In this document: positions 1 to 8,169 of the stretch, piece by piece | How the letters are laid out: each line of letters begins with the position of its first letter | Numbering within the stretch: position 1 is the first letter of the stretch | Source: Oscillospiraceae bacterium | GTDB lineage: Bacteria > Bacillota_A > Clostridia > Oscillospirales > CAG-272 | Direction: 5' to 3' | DNA length: 64,000 nt | Assembly: GCA_015063445.1 (NCBI GenBank) | Contig: SVUD01000003.1 | Span: 1-64,000 of the forward strand | The notes under the pieces: model-generated | Seen by the model: only the letters and a program-made list of their open reading frames with translations | Told to the model about the DNA's origin: nothing | Databases searched by the model: none | Translations under genes and position numbers: made by a program

Positions 1-2
1 AT

Positions 3-140
3 TGGGAATCTATTTATATAGATGATTACGGTAAAGAGACGCTTGATTGTGCGGTTCGATATTATTACAGTAAAAATGAGCCCACTACCGAGGGCAACTT
101 CTGGTATTACGATGAGAATAACAATATAGTTATTTGGTAA
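3..140 (+). CDS. C-terminal end of an LRR (BspA-like) surface protein, 5' truncated by the window
   Basis: Only the last 45 codons are inside the window. They read in one frame to a TAA stop and end with an aromatic-rich tail (EGNFWYYDENNNIVIW). Tails of the type YYS..P...GNYWHY....W are common at the end of BspA-like leucine-rich-repeat proteins of gut Firmicutes, which is established family knowledge; the repeats themselves lie outside the window. A hairpin terminator follows. The gene cut by the right edge of the window has a closely similar tail on the other strand. The function, probably surface adhesion, is inferred. Confidence 0.55.
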   Translation, partial: WESIYIDDYGKETLDCAVRYYYSKNEPTTEGNFWYYDENNNIVIW

Positions 141-152
141 AAAATATTATGA

Positions 153-206
153 AAAGCTACAGAGGCATTGCGTGAAATCGGCAACATCTCTGTAGCTCTT
201 GTTTGA
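153..206 (+). terminator. Terminator after the LRR protein tail
   Basis: A ten-base-pair stem (AGCTACAGAG at 155-164 with CTCTGTAGCT at 188-197) is followed by a T-rich stretch, 14 bases after the stop codon. It fits a Rho-independent terminator for the plus-strand gene. Confidence 0.7.
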
Positions 207-231
207 AATGAATTAACATTTTAAGTAAAAT

Positions 232-270
232 AAAAACGGGTTAACTCAGAGCTGAGCTAACCCATTTTTA
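232..270 (-). terminator. Terminator for the oadB/oadG-like genes
   Basis: An inverted repeat of about GGGTTA and TAACCC with an inner CTCAG/CTGAG stem spans 238-263. Read on the minus strand it is followed by a T-rich run, and it lies about 40 bases beyond the oadG-like stop codon. Confidence 0.7.
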
Positions 271-310
271 TTGGATTCTGTCTTAAGGTGACAGCATGTT
301 TATTAGAAAA

Positions 311-628
311 TTATTGATCTTCGGTCTTCTGCGCCTTCTTAGCCACAATAGCGTTAATACCTTTATTAAGACCGTAGATGCAAAGAATGATAGCTCCGAT
401 TACTATGAATATACAGAGCATACCCTTCCACATGTATTGAAGCGAGTCAACGAAGCGTCCCGCGTCGAAGTCAACCTCAATTTTAGTCGAAGCTTCCTTT
501 TCAAGCTCCTCAACGATGTCCTTTGCGATCTCTTCCGCGGATTCTGCAGCAAAAGCGGATACCGCAAATACGGAGAAGGTAAGAACAAGCATAAGAATTA
601 GAGTTACGATTTTAGTTGATTTTTTCAT
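311..628 (-). CDS. OadG-like small membrane subunit of a sodium-pump decarboxylase
   Basis: A 105-residue protein with a hydrophobic N-terminal segment (residues 5-28, resembling a signal peptide with an AFA-A cleavage site), a short acidic linker and a second membrane helix at about 70-90. That helix carries a GMLCIFIVIGAIIL...LNK pattern like OadG/gamma subunits of biotin-dependent sodium-translocating decarboxylases. In that family gamma helps assemble alpha with beta. It sits 23 bases downstream of the oadB-like gene on the same strand, with an AAGGAGA ribosome site. The sequence is short and poorly conserved, so the assignment rests partly on the neighbour. A cleavable-type leader ahead of the OadG helix is unusual but seen in some clostridial versions. 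Confidence 0.6.
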   Translation of the reverse strand: MKKSTKIVTLILMLVLTFSVFAVSAFAAESAEEIAKDIVEELEKEASTKIEVDFDAGRFVDSLQYMWKGMLCIFIVIGAIILCIYGLNKGINAIVAKKAQKTEDQ

Positions 629-651
629 AATACTTTATCTCCTTTCACCGA

Positions 652-1779
652 TTAAATAAGCGGAAGCATAAAGCTTAAGATAAGACCGCCGGCAATAACA
701 GAAGCAATTTGTCCTGAAACATTTACTCCTATAGACTGCATAAGAAGGAAGTTCTGAGGATCCTCCTCAAGCCCCATCTTGTGAACGACACGACCTGACA
801 TCGGGAATGCGGAAATACCTGCAGCACCGATCATAGGATTGATCTTTTCCTTAAGGAAGAGGTTCAATAATTTAGCGAAGAGAACGCCGCCCGCGGTATC
901 GAATATGAATGCGAAAAGACCGAGAGCGAGTATAAGAAGAGTACTGAGATTGAGGAATTTCTCGGCATGCATCTGACATGCGATAGTGATACCGAGGAAT
1001 ATCGTAACGAGGTTTGCGAGAACCTTCTGAGCAGTTTCGGAAAGCGAGTCGAGAACTCCGCACTCACGGATAAGATTACCGAACATAAGGAATCCAACGA
1101 GCGCAACAGAAGAGGGAGCAACAAGACCTGCAATTATGGTGATGATTATGGGGAAGAGAATTCTCGTAGTCTTTGAAATAGTCTGAGGCTTGTAGGGCAT
1201 ACGGATAAGTCTTTCCTTTTTCGTAGTCATCATCTTGATAACAGGTGGCTGAATAATCGGAACAAGCGCCATATACGAATATGCGGCAACCATTATAGCA
1301 CCGGTAATGGATGAAGTAGGTCCGAGAAGCTTATTTGCAACTACTATAGCGGTAGGACCGTCAGCGGCACCGATAATACCGATAGATGCCGCAGCGGGAA
1401 GGTCGAAGAACATAGATGCAAGGCAGAATGTAAAGAATATACCAAACTGCGCCGCAGCTCCGAAAATCATAAGCTTAGGATTTGAGAGAACGGGACCGAA
1501 GTCTATCATCGCTCCAATACCGATAAAGAGTATGAGTGGGAACAATTCGTTTGCGATACCCGCATTGAATAGAGTTGTGAGAGGGCCTTCAGCACCGATA
1601 GCTCCGGAATTTGGGAGATTGACCATAATAGTACCGAAGCCGAGAGGGAGAAGCAACGTAGGTTCCATATCCTTCTTTATCGCAAGGAAGATAAGGAGTC
1701 CGCCGATAAGCCACATAACTACGTATTTCCAGCCTGTCTCGGTGAAAAGCTCAAGAATACTTTCGTACAAAATGTTCAT
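652..1779 (-). CDS. oadB: Sodium ion-translocating decarboxylase, beta subunit
   Basis: A 375-residue polytopic membrane protein of the OadB/MmdB/GcdB family, which couples decarboxylation of carboxybiotin to sodium export. Family signatures are visible: the EPTLLLPLGFG segment near the N-terminus, GIIGAADGPTAIVVANK (containing the aspartate equivalent to the sodium-site Asp of Klebsiella OadB) and the C-terminal NVSGQIASVIAGG helix with conserved Asn and Ser. I chose the ATG at 1779 because it follows an AAGGAAAG ribosome site; an upstream in-frame start would add 15 charged residues. No alpha subunit or biotin carrier is nearby, so the substrate (oxaloacetate, methylmalonyl-CoA or glutaconyl-CoA) cannot be told. 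Confidence 0.88.
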   Translation of the reverse strand: MNILYESILELFTETGWKYVVMWLIGGLLIFLAIKKDMEPTLLLPLGFGTIMVNLPNSGAIGAEGPLTTLFNAGIANELFPLILFIGIGAMIDFGPVLSNPKLMIFGAAAQFGIFFTFCLASMFFDLPAAASIGIIGAADGPTAIVVANKLLGPTSSITGAIMVAAYSYMALVPIIQPPVIKMMTTKKERLIRMPYKPQTISKTTRILFPIIITIIAGLVAPSSVALVGFLMFGNLIRECGVLDSLSETAQKVLANLVTIFLGITIACQMHAEKFLNLSTLLILALGLFAFIFDTAGGVLFAKLLNLFLKEKINPMIGAAGISAFPMSGRVVHKMGLEEDPQNFLLMQSIGVNVSGQIASVIAGGLILSFMLPLI

Positions 1780-1839
1780 TGTTTCTTTTCTTTCCTTTTC
1801 TTTATTTTTATAGCGCACGTACATGCGCGAACCTTAAGT

Positions 1840-1882
1840 ATTGTACCATATAAAAGGTCAAAATTTGTTAACAAATTGTTAA
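1840..1882 (-). promoter_or_regulatory. Upstream region of oadB with a palindromic, Rex-like operator
   Basis: On the minus strand a TACAAT -10 box (complement of 1840-1845) has no good -35 box at 17 bases. Its place is taken by a perfect 16-base palindrome (AATTTGTTAACAAATT, 1862-1877) that overlaps two direct TTGTTAA half-sites at 1865-1871 and 1876-1882. TTGTTAA/TTAACAA are the half-sites of the redox repressor Rex in Clostridia. The spacing here is not the canonical inverted N4 arrangement, so the regulator identity is inference. Confidence 0.4.
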
Positions 1883-1972
1883 TAAAAACTTTTTTTGATA
1901 ATTATTGCCTCTAAAGTCATATAAGCAGCGTACTCGCCACGGATAATGTCTTCCTCAAAAAATCATAAAAGT

Positions 1973-2146
1973 GGGGCTGTCGCATTTAGGCATAAACGAA
2001 TAAAAAACAAATGGAGATGTTGATAAGTCAGCATCTCCACTTTCACTTCTATCAAATTTAAAGGGGTTTAAGGTTGAAAACCTGCGGTTTTCCGCATTTT
2101 TCCTGTTTTTGCATTGATTTTGTTGAATTCTTAATGAGACAACCCC
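1973..2146. mobile_element. MITE-like element or insertion-sequence remnant, about 174 bp
   Basis: The stretch starts with GGGGCTGTCGCATTTAGG and ends with the complement of GGGGTTGTCTCATTAAGA, an inverted pair matching at 14 of 18 positions. GGGGNTGTC-type ends resemble those of IS1182-like elements. No coding frame fills it. Inside is a hairpin of TGGAGATG with CATCTCCA (2011-2041) and a second C+G patch around 2090. I could not find a clear target-site duplication. It separates the oadB promoter from the 3' end of the opp operon. Confidence 0.5.
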
Positions 2147-2155
2147 TTCTTATTC

Positions 2156-2182
2156 GGTTGCGCCTGAATGGCGCAGCACCGT
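2156..2182. repeat. 27-base dispersed repeat, copy 1
   Basis: GGTTGCGCCTGAATGGCGCA and the following GCACCGT match a stretch at 63871-63897 at 24 of 27 positions. It contains a small TGCGCC/GGCGCA hairpin. It lies 28 bases beyond the stop codon of the peptide-binding protein gene. Confidence 0.5.
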
Positions 2183-2210
2183 CGTTTTGACCATGACTTT
2201 TTGATACACG

Positions 2211-3968
2211 CTACGGGATGTCGAGATCGTAGTATTTCTTTAAAACCTCAACCGCGCCGAGAACGTTTTCTCGGTAAGCATCTCTTGAAACGTCAAAATA
2301 TCCCGAATAATTATTATTTCCGCCGGCGGTAGCCGAGAATTCGCTACCATCCGGGTTTTTAATACCTAGAGCCACAAAGCTTGATGCCGGAATTTGCCCT
2401 GCCTGACCGATTTCCTCGGCTATATAATTTCTGTCGGGAATCATATTTATAGCTTTTCTGATCTCAGCCTCAGCCAAAGCTCTTTCATTTCCCGAAAGCT
2501 CGCTTGAGCGAGGAAGAATGCTTTTGTTGATATTCCAGGAGATATAATAGGTTCCTATTTGCCCCACTGTGAAGAACTCGTCGCCGTATTCGGTCTTTAA
2601 TGCTTTGATTTCATTTGTCGGTAGATTGTCTATAAACTGCCAGTCTCTGTTTTTGAAATTGGCGAGCATATTATTTCCGTCATCGGACAGGAAAAAGTTG
2701 ATTTTCGGCATTGTAACGGTATTTGCCGAGTGATGATTTTTATTTTTCACGAGAGTGATAAGGCTGTTATGATTCCACGCCTCCATAGTATAAGCGCCGT
2801 TTGAGATGAAGGTAGAGGAGTCAGCCGCCCAGGATTCGTTTTTGATAACGTCCTCTCGCACGGGGAAGAAGGTAGGAAATGCGAGAAGCTCATAGAAGTA
2901 CGGCACGTCAACCTCAAGCGTCACCGATAATGTTCTTTCGTCAAGAGCCGAAACGTTTAAATCTTCGTTTTTTCCACCGTAACCCCTTATAACTTCGAAC
3001 ATATAACCGTAATCTGCGCCAAGCGCGGGAGAAGCCGCCCTCTTCCATGCAAATTCAAAATCATGCGCCGTAACTCTTTTTCCGTCAGACCACGTCATAT
3101 TTTCACGGAGAGTGAAAACGTAAGTCACGCTTCCGTCAGCGTTTTGTACACCGAGAGGCAAGGCTTCAGCGGCGTCGGGAACGATAACGGCATTTCCCGT
3201 TTTATCTACGCTCCATTTAGTAAGTCCCGAGAAAAGATGCGAGAGCATAGTGTTGGAGTCGACCGTCGAGCTGAGTGCGGGATCAAGGGACTGCGGTTCA
3301 CTCGCGAGTGAAACAGAAATCGACTGTTTGCCCCCGTACGACGTGCCGGAGAAAAACTTTATTCCCAATGGACTCGAATAAAATCCCTCAAGCGATTTGT
3401 CCTTCATGTATAGGTCCGTGTAAAAATAAAGCGGCATAATGCAGCCCGTATCCATTATCATATCCTCGGCTAAATGCATAAGACGAAAGCGCTTATTTAC
3501 GTCTGTGCAGGTCTTGATTATAGCGATAAGTCTGTCGTAGGTTTCGCTCCACGTTCCTCCTTCAACAAATACGTCATATCCCTCATCTCTTAAGTCTAGC
3601 GAATATATAGAAACGTCCTTATGCCACCCTTTGCCAAACCCGATATCGTTATTTCCGGAGCTCGATACCCACATATCAAGAAACGATACGGGATCGGAGA
3701 AATCGGCAAGCCAGCCGTTTCTTGCTAAGGTATAATCTCCCGATTTGCGAGTGCTTAAAAAAGCGCCCCACTCCTGATTCGAAAGGGTAACTCTTATTCC
3801 TGCGGCGGCAAGGGCGCTTTGTATATATTCTCCTACTGCCTGATGGCTTTCCGAAGTGTTATATAAATACTCAAGCGTTGGCATTGAGTTTTCACTTCTT
3901 TTTCCGCACGAAGTGAAAGTAAAGATGACGTTAATCACAAAAAGCACCAAAGCTATCAGCTTTTTCAT
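2211..3968 (-). CDS. Oligopeptide-binding lipoprotein (OppA/SBP family 5), circularly permuted
   Basis: A 585-residue lipoprotein with signal peptide and lipobox ending at Cys21 (FTSC). The domain order is swapped relative to OppA. Residues 31-206 carry the segment normally at the C-terminus (TLEYLYNTSESH, SNQEWGAFLSTRKSGDY, ARNGWLADFSDPVSFLDMW, IMPLYFYTD). Residues 214-585 carry the segment normally at the N-terminus (SISVSLASEPQSLDPALSS, WSDGKRVTAHDFEFAWKR, VPYFYELLAFPTFFPV, SNGAYTMEAW). The chain ends at EVLKKYYDLDIP, just where a normal OppA would continue into PTLEYLYNTSE. No stop or frameshift breaks it, and the start has an AAGGAGC ribosome site. It lies downstream of oppF, 49 bases away, and presumably delivers peptides to OppBCDF. 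Family assignment is firm; retained activity is inference. Confidence 0.88.
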   Translation of the reverse strand: MKKLIALVLFVINVIFTFTSCGKRSENSMPTLEYLYNTSESHQAVGEYIQSALAAAGIRVTLSNQEWGAFLSTRKSGDYTLARNGWLADFSDPVSFLDMWVSSSGNNDIGFGKGWHKDVSIYSLDLRDEGYDVFVEGGTWSETYDRLIAIIKTCTDVNKRFRLMHLAEDMIMDTGCIMPLYFYTDLYMKDKSLEGFYSSPLGIKFFSGTSYGGKQSISVSLASEPQSLDPALSSTVDSNTMLSHLFSGLTKWSVDKTGNAVIVPDAAEALPLGVQNADGSVTYVFTLRENMTWSDGKRVTAHDFEFAWKRAASPALGADYGYMFEVIRGYGGKNEDLNVSALDERTLSVTLEVDVPYFYELLAFPTFFPVREDVIKNESWAADSSTFISNGAYTMEAWNHNSLITLVKNKNHHSANTVTMPKINFFLSDDGNNMLANFKNRDWQFIDNLPTNEIKALKTEYGDEFFTVGQIGTYYISWNINKSILPRSSELSGNERALAEAEIRKAINMIPDRNYIAEEIGQAGQIPASSFVALGIKNPDGSEFSATAGGNNNYSGYFDVSRDAYRENVLGAVEVLKKYYDLDIP

Positions 3969-4017
3969 TTTTTGCTCCTTCTTAGTTAAAATGGGTTAAA
4001 ATGTAAACCATTGTTTT

Positions 4018-5004
4018 CTAAATTGTTAATTCTTCCGCTCTGTGACAAGCAACAAAGTGGTCCTTGTAGAATTCTCTTAGTTTTGGCTTTTCCTCCTCGC
4101 ATATTTCTTTTGCCCAAGGACACCGCGTTCTGAACGGACAGCCGTCCGGCTTATTTACAGGGCTCGGTATTTCGCCTTCGAGCGCTATTCTCTTGCTTTT
4201 TGCCATAGCCTTTGGATCGGGAATGGGAATTGCTGATATCAGAGCCTTCGTATATGGGTGAAGAGGAATTTTGTATATCGAGTCGCTTTCCGCAAGCTCT
4301 ACTATCTCGCCAAGATACATAACAGCTATTCTGTCGCTTACGTGCCTTACCACGAGCAGATCGTGAGCAATAAATAAATAAGTGAGTCCGAGCCTGTATC
4401 GTAAGTCCTCAAACATATTTATTATTTGCGCTTGGATTGAAACGTCAAGAGCTGACACGGGCTCGTCACAAACTAAAAATTCGGGACCTTGCGCAAGCGC
4501 TCGGGCAATGCATATTCGCTGTCTTTGCCCTCCCGAAAATTCGTGGGCATAGCGTGAGGCATGCTCGCTGTTCAGACCTACCCTATCCATCAAGGAGAGT
4601 ACCTTCTCGCGTCTTTCCTTCGCGGTTTGATAAAGTCCGTGCAAATCAAGAGGCTCGGCAATAATATCCGCTACCGTCATTCTTGGATTCAGCGATGAAT
4701 ACGGATCCTGAAAGACGTAGGACGCCCGTTTTCTGAGCATCGCTATATCTTCCTTTGTTTTTATTGGATTTTTGCGGTAGATAACCTCGCCCGAGGTGGG
4801 CTTGTAAAGGTGTAGCAGCGTTCTGCCTGCGGTAGTTTTTCCCGAGCCGGATTCACCGACAAGCCCGAGCGTCTCTCCCTCGGCTATATGGAAAGATATA
4901 CCGTCAACTGCGGCAAGTGTCGTTTTTGAAAACGCTCTGTCCTTGACCTCAAAGTGTTTTTTGAGGTTACGTACCTCGATAAGCTTTTTTTCCTTTCTAC
5001 TCAC
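4018..5004 (-). CDS. oppF: Oligopeptide ABC transporter ATP-binding protein OppF
   Basis: A 328-residue ABC ATPase. Walker A is GESGSGKT (about residues 50-57), the signature is FSGGQRQR, Walker B ends VCDEPVSALD and the switch is IAHD. The C-terminal oligopeptide/dipeptide extension contains four conserved cysteines (CPFRTRCPWAKEIC ... ACH). In OppF-type subunits this extension is typical and in some relatives binds an iron-sulfur cluster. The start is a GTG that overlaps the oppD stop by eight bases, indicating translational coupling. Confidence 0.93.
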   Translation of the reverse strand: MSRKEKKLIEVRNLKKHFEVKDRAFSKTTLAAVDGISFHIAEGETLGLVGESGSGKTTAGRTLLHLYKPTSGEVIYRKNPIKTKEDIAMLRKRASYVFQDPYSSLNPRMTVADIIAEPLDLHGLYQTAKERREKVLSLMDRVGLNSEHASRYAHEFSGGQRQRICIARALAQGPEFLVCDEPVSALDVSIQAQIINMFEDLRYRLGLTYLFIAHDLLVVRHVSDRIAVMYLGEIVELAESDSIYKIPLHPYTKALISAIPIPDPKAMAKSKRIALEGEIPSPVNKPDGCPFRTRCPWAKEICEEEKPKLREFYKDHFVACHRAEELTI

Positions 5005-5998
5005 GGTGTCCTTCTCCGTTTGACCTTAAATATTCTTTTTTTTGATTCATCCAGCATCTTGCGGTGTGTCCTTCGCTGATTTTTACCTCATCTGCATTTT
5101 TTACCGCGCATATATTCATAGCTTCTCCGCAGCGCTCAGCAAAAGGACATCCCTCGGGAATCTCTCTTAAGTTTATAACGTTTCCCGGTATAGCCGAAAG
5201 CCGCTGCTTTACGTTTTCAGCCTTTGGAACAGAGCGTAAAAGCCCTTTTGTATATTCGTGTCTTGGATCATAGAAAATATCAGTAGCGCTTCCTTTTTCG
5301 GCAATTTCTCCCGCATACATAACTATAACCTCGTCGCACATTTTCGCAATAACACCGAGATCGTGCGTGATCATTATTATAGACATTCCGAGCTTTTTTT
5401 GCAATGAGAGCATAAGGTCGAGAATTGATGCCTGTATGGTTACGTCGAGAGCGGTAGTCGGCTCGTCGGCGATAAGAATATCAGGCTCTGTCGCGAGAGC
5501 CATAGCTATCATCACCCTTTGCCGCATTCCGCCCGAAAGCTCGAAGGGGTATTGTTTCATTCTTCGCTCGGTATCACTGATATTGACCATACGCAGTATT
5601 TCTGTGGCGCGCGTTCTTGCGGAGCGTTTTGTCGTATCGTTATGGATTAGAATTGCCTCGGTCAGCTGCTTTCCTACAGTATAGGTAGGGTTAAGCGAGG
5701 TCATAGGGTCTTGAAAAATCATTGAGATTCTGTTTCCGCGTATTTTGCGCATAAAATCTTCCGGAGCTCCGATAAGCTCCTCTCCCATTAGCCTTACCGA
5801 GCCGCTGACAACTCTTGCGCTTGGAGGCAGAAGACCCATTATCGAATAAGCCGTAACCGATTTTCCCGAGCCGGATTCTCCGACTATCCCCAAAACCTTT
5901 CCCGAGTCAAGATTAAATGATACGTTTCTAACCGCCTTTATCTCACCCTTTTCACTAAAAAAAGATGTGCTTAAATTATTTACCTCAAGAAGAGCCAT
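4997..5998 (-). CDS. oppD: Oligopeptide ABC transporter ATP-binding protein OppD
   Basis: A 333-residue ABC ATPase with Walker A GESGSGKS (residues 40-47), signature LSGGMRQR, Walker B LIADEPTTALD and ITHD switch. The C-terminal extension has the OppD-type cysteines (CPFAERCGEAMNIC ... ARC). The ATG at 5998 is preferred because it follows GGAAAGGAGAGAG; a longer frame would overlap oppC and add 17 residues without family support. It pairs with OppF to power peptide import. Confidence 0.93.
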   Translation of the reverse strand: MALLEVNNLSTSFFSEKGEIKAVRNVSFNLDSGKVLGIVGESGSGKSVTAYSIMGLLPPSARVVSGSVRLMGEELIGAPEDFMRKIRGNRISMIFQDPMTSLNPTYTVGKQLTEAILIHNDTTKRSARTRATEILRMVNISDTERRMKQYPFELSGGMRQRVMIAMALATEPDILIADEPTTALDVTIQASILDLMLSLQKKLGMSIIMITHDLGVIAKMCDEVIVMYAGEIAEKGSATDIFYDPRHEYTKGLLRSVPKAENVKQRLSAIPGNVINLREIPEGCPFAERCGEAMNICAVKNADEVKISEGHTARCWMNQKKEYLRSNGEGHRE

Positions 5999-6023
5999 AG
6001 CTCTCTCCTTTCCTTTATTATCA

Positions 6024-7076
6024 TTATGACAGCTTTGGATCAAAAGCATCTCTCAGCCCATCGCCGACAAGGTTCAGAGAAAGCACTATCACAGATATAA
6101 AAAGAGCGGGAATAACGAGTCTTTCGGGATATGAGCTTATTCCGTTTAAAGCCTCTGAGGCGAGAGAGCCGAGGGAGGGCATAGGCGCGTTGACTCCTAA
6201 CCCGAGAAATGAAAGATAGCTTTCCGTGAATATTGCGCTCGGAATTTGCAGAGCGGTCGAAATAAGAATAACGCCGATAGAGTTTGGTAAAAGATGCTTT
6301 TTTATTATCCATCCACTGCCGGCGCCGAAGCTTTTTGCGGCGAGAACGTATTCCTGCTTTTTTAATGACAGTATCTCCGCGCGCACAAGCCGTGCCATAG
6401 AAACCCAGTAGAAGAGAGCAAAAACTACAAATAAAGAGAAAACGTTCGTGCCTATCTTATCGAGAAATGCGATATTGGTGTTTTTCAGAGCGGCATTCAG
6501 CACTGAGGCGAGAAGTATGACCATAAGCATATCAGGAAGAGAATAGATAACGTCAACTATCCGCATTATAAAAAGATCCACAGCGCCGCCCTTGTATCCG
6601 CTGATAGCGCCAACCGTCAGCCCCACGATAAGCACGATAATGCTTGCAAAAAATCCAACCGCAAGCGAAATTCTCGCTCCGTGTATAACTCTTATGAAAT
6701 AATCTCTGCCTCGGCTGTCAGTTCCGAAAATATGCGGAAAGACGAACTCTCCCGCGTCTCTTTTTGCTTGTTCTGTTGTGCCGTATTCAAATGGAGCGAG
6801 ATTGGAGTATGAGGCATCAACAGGCTCGCCGAGAGTTATACCGAGCTGCTTATCGTAGCTGTACGGCCAGAAAAGCGGTATAAATATTGCGCTAAGCACT
6901 ATAATTATGATAACCGCAAGGGAAATAAGAGCGGTTTTGTTTTTAATAAAACGTCTGAGCCCGTCCTTGAAAAAGCTTGGCGCTTCCTCGTCTTTTTGCT
7001 CCGATATACGTTCTTTAACCTCAAGACGTGCGAAGGCGCACTCATAATTTTCAAATACAAGATCATTCTTTTCCAT
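6024..7076 (-). CDS. oppC: Oligopeptide ABC transporter permease OppC
   Basis: A 350-residue permease. It has a cytoplasmic N-terminus of about 45 residues, a first helix (ALISLAVIIIIVLSAIFIPLFW), a large extracytoplasmic loop containing FGTDSRGRDYFIRVIHGARISL, which is the classic OppC/DppC motif, and then five more helices. The coupling loop is AAKSFGAGSGWIIKKHLLPNS. It lies 36 bases downstream of oppB and ahead of oppD. Confidence 0.93.
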   Translation of the reverse strand: MEKNDLVFENYECAFARLEVKERISEQKDEEAPSFFKDGLRRFIKNKTALISLAVIIIIVLSAIFIPLFWPYSYDKQLGITLGEPVDASYSNLAPFEYGTTEQAKRDAGEFVFPHIFGTDSRGRDYFIRVIHGARISLAVGFFASIIVLIVGLTVGAISGYKGGAVDLFIMRIVDVIYSLPDMLMVILLASVLNAALKNTNIAFLDKIGTNVFSLFVVFALFYWVSMARLVRAEILSLKKQEYVLAAKSFGAGSGWIIKKHLLPNSIGVILISTALQIPSAIFTESYLSFLGLGVNAPMPSLGSLASEALNGISSYPERLVIPALFISVIVLSLNLVGDGLRDAFDPKLS

Positions 7077-7112
7077 TAAAATTCCTCTCGTGTTCGGGTA
7101 AGATAAACATAT

Positions 7113-8114
7113 TTACGATGATATTCTCGGGTCTGCGAGGCGGTAAAGCATATCTGAGAGCAGATTCATAAAAATTACAAGCACGGAAAGAACTATCGTA
7201 GTTCCCATAATCAGAGGATAGTCTCTGTTGCTTATGCTTCCGATGAAATCACGCCCAACACCGCCTACGGCAAAAATTCTTTCAACCACGAGCGAGCCCG
7301 TGATAATGTAAGCGAGCATAGGACCGAAATAGGTTATGATGGGAAGAAGCGAATTCTTCATTGCGTGGCGAAAAACTATACCAAAACGTGACACGCCCTT
7401 CGCCTTAGCGGTTCTTATATAGTCCTGGCCGAGAACGTCGAGCATAGAGGAGCGCGTAAGGCGTGTAATGTAAGCCAACGGATAAAGAGAAAGAGTAAGA
7501 GTTGGCAAAATGAACCCGCGTATACCCGTTTGTGCGCTTAGTGATGCAGGAAACCAACCAAGCCTTATTGAAAAAACAGTCAGAAGAATAGTTCCCATTA
7601 TGAACGACGGCATAGAAACGAGAGCGGTCGTGATTACCATTATCACCCTATCCGTGTGTGAATTTTTCTTAACGGCTGCCAAAGCGCCGAGAGCTACTCC
7701 TATTATGAGAGCGGCGAGAGCGGCAAAAATTCCGAGCCTTGCCGAAACCGCCAGACCGTCAAATATTATTTCGGTAGTATCTCGTCCCTTTTGCTTAAGC
7801 GAAGGTCCAAAATCAAATTTAATAAATACGTCCCTCAAATACGTAAGATACTGAACTATAATCGGCTTGTCAAGTCCGTATTTTTCTTGCAAGGCCGCCT
7901 CTGCCTCGGGGGAAAGAGCCTTTTCGGCTTGAAACGGTCCGCCGGGGATTGCGTGCATTGCGAAAAAGGTTATCGTTATAACAGCAAAAACTGTTAAAAG
8001 GGATAGAAAAATACGTCTTAAGGCATACTTCATTTCCTTTGATTTTATCACCGCTATACCGAGATCTTTAAATTGCTTTATATTGATTTTTTTAACTTCT
8101 TCATTATCGCTCAT
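7113..8114 (-). CDS. oppB: Oligopeptide ABC transporter permease OppB, first gene of the operon
   Basis: A 333-residue permease with a first helix after a 36-residue cytoplasmic lead, the OppB motif AIPGGPFQAEKALSPEAEAALQEKYGLDKP and the coupling loop RTAKAKGVSRFGIVFRHAMKNSL. It ends with a DMLYRLADPRIS-type tail, normal for OppB. I chose the ATG at 8114, behind AGGTGG; a longer frame runs 49 residues back into the terminator of the upstream gene and lacks family character. The downstream order is oppC-D-F-A. A promoter must lie in the 100 bases upstream, but I see no confident one. Confidence 0.92.
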   Translation of the reverse strand: MSDNEEVKKINIKQFKDLGIAVIKSKEMKYALRRIFLSLLTVFAVITITFFAMHAIPGGPFQAEKALSPEAEAALQEKYGLDKPIIVQYLTYLRDVFIKFDFGPSLKQKGRDTTEIIFDGLAVSARLGIFAALAALIIGVALGALAAVKKNSHTDRVIMVITTALVSMPSFIMGTILLTVFSIRLGWFPASLSAQTGIRGFILPTLTLSLYPLAYITRLTRSSMLDVLGQDYIRTAKAKGVSRFGIVFRHAMKNSLLPIITYFGPMLAYIITGSLVVERIFAVGGVGRDFIGSISNRDYPLIMGTTIVLSVLVIFMNLLSDMLYRLADPRISS

Positions 8115-8169
8115 AAATCCACCTACGACATTAAAAAAATGTAATATGTAAACAATAATTTTCAAAATC

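Noticed and set aside
1973..2146. Riboswitch upstream of oadB
   Set aside because: The hairpins are on the far side of the promoter, and the inverted GGGG ends fit a mobile element better.
2211..3968. oppA as two broken or fused genes (pseudogene)
   Set aside because: Single uninterrupted frame with lipobox at the start, complete complementary halves and no duplication of either half; permutation explains it better.
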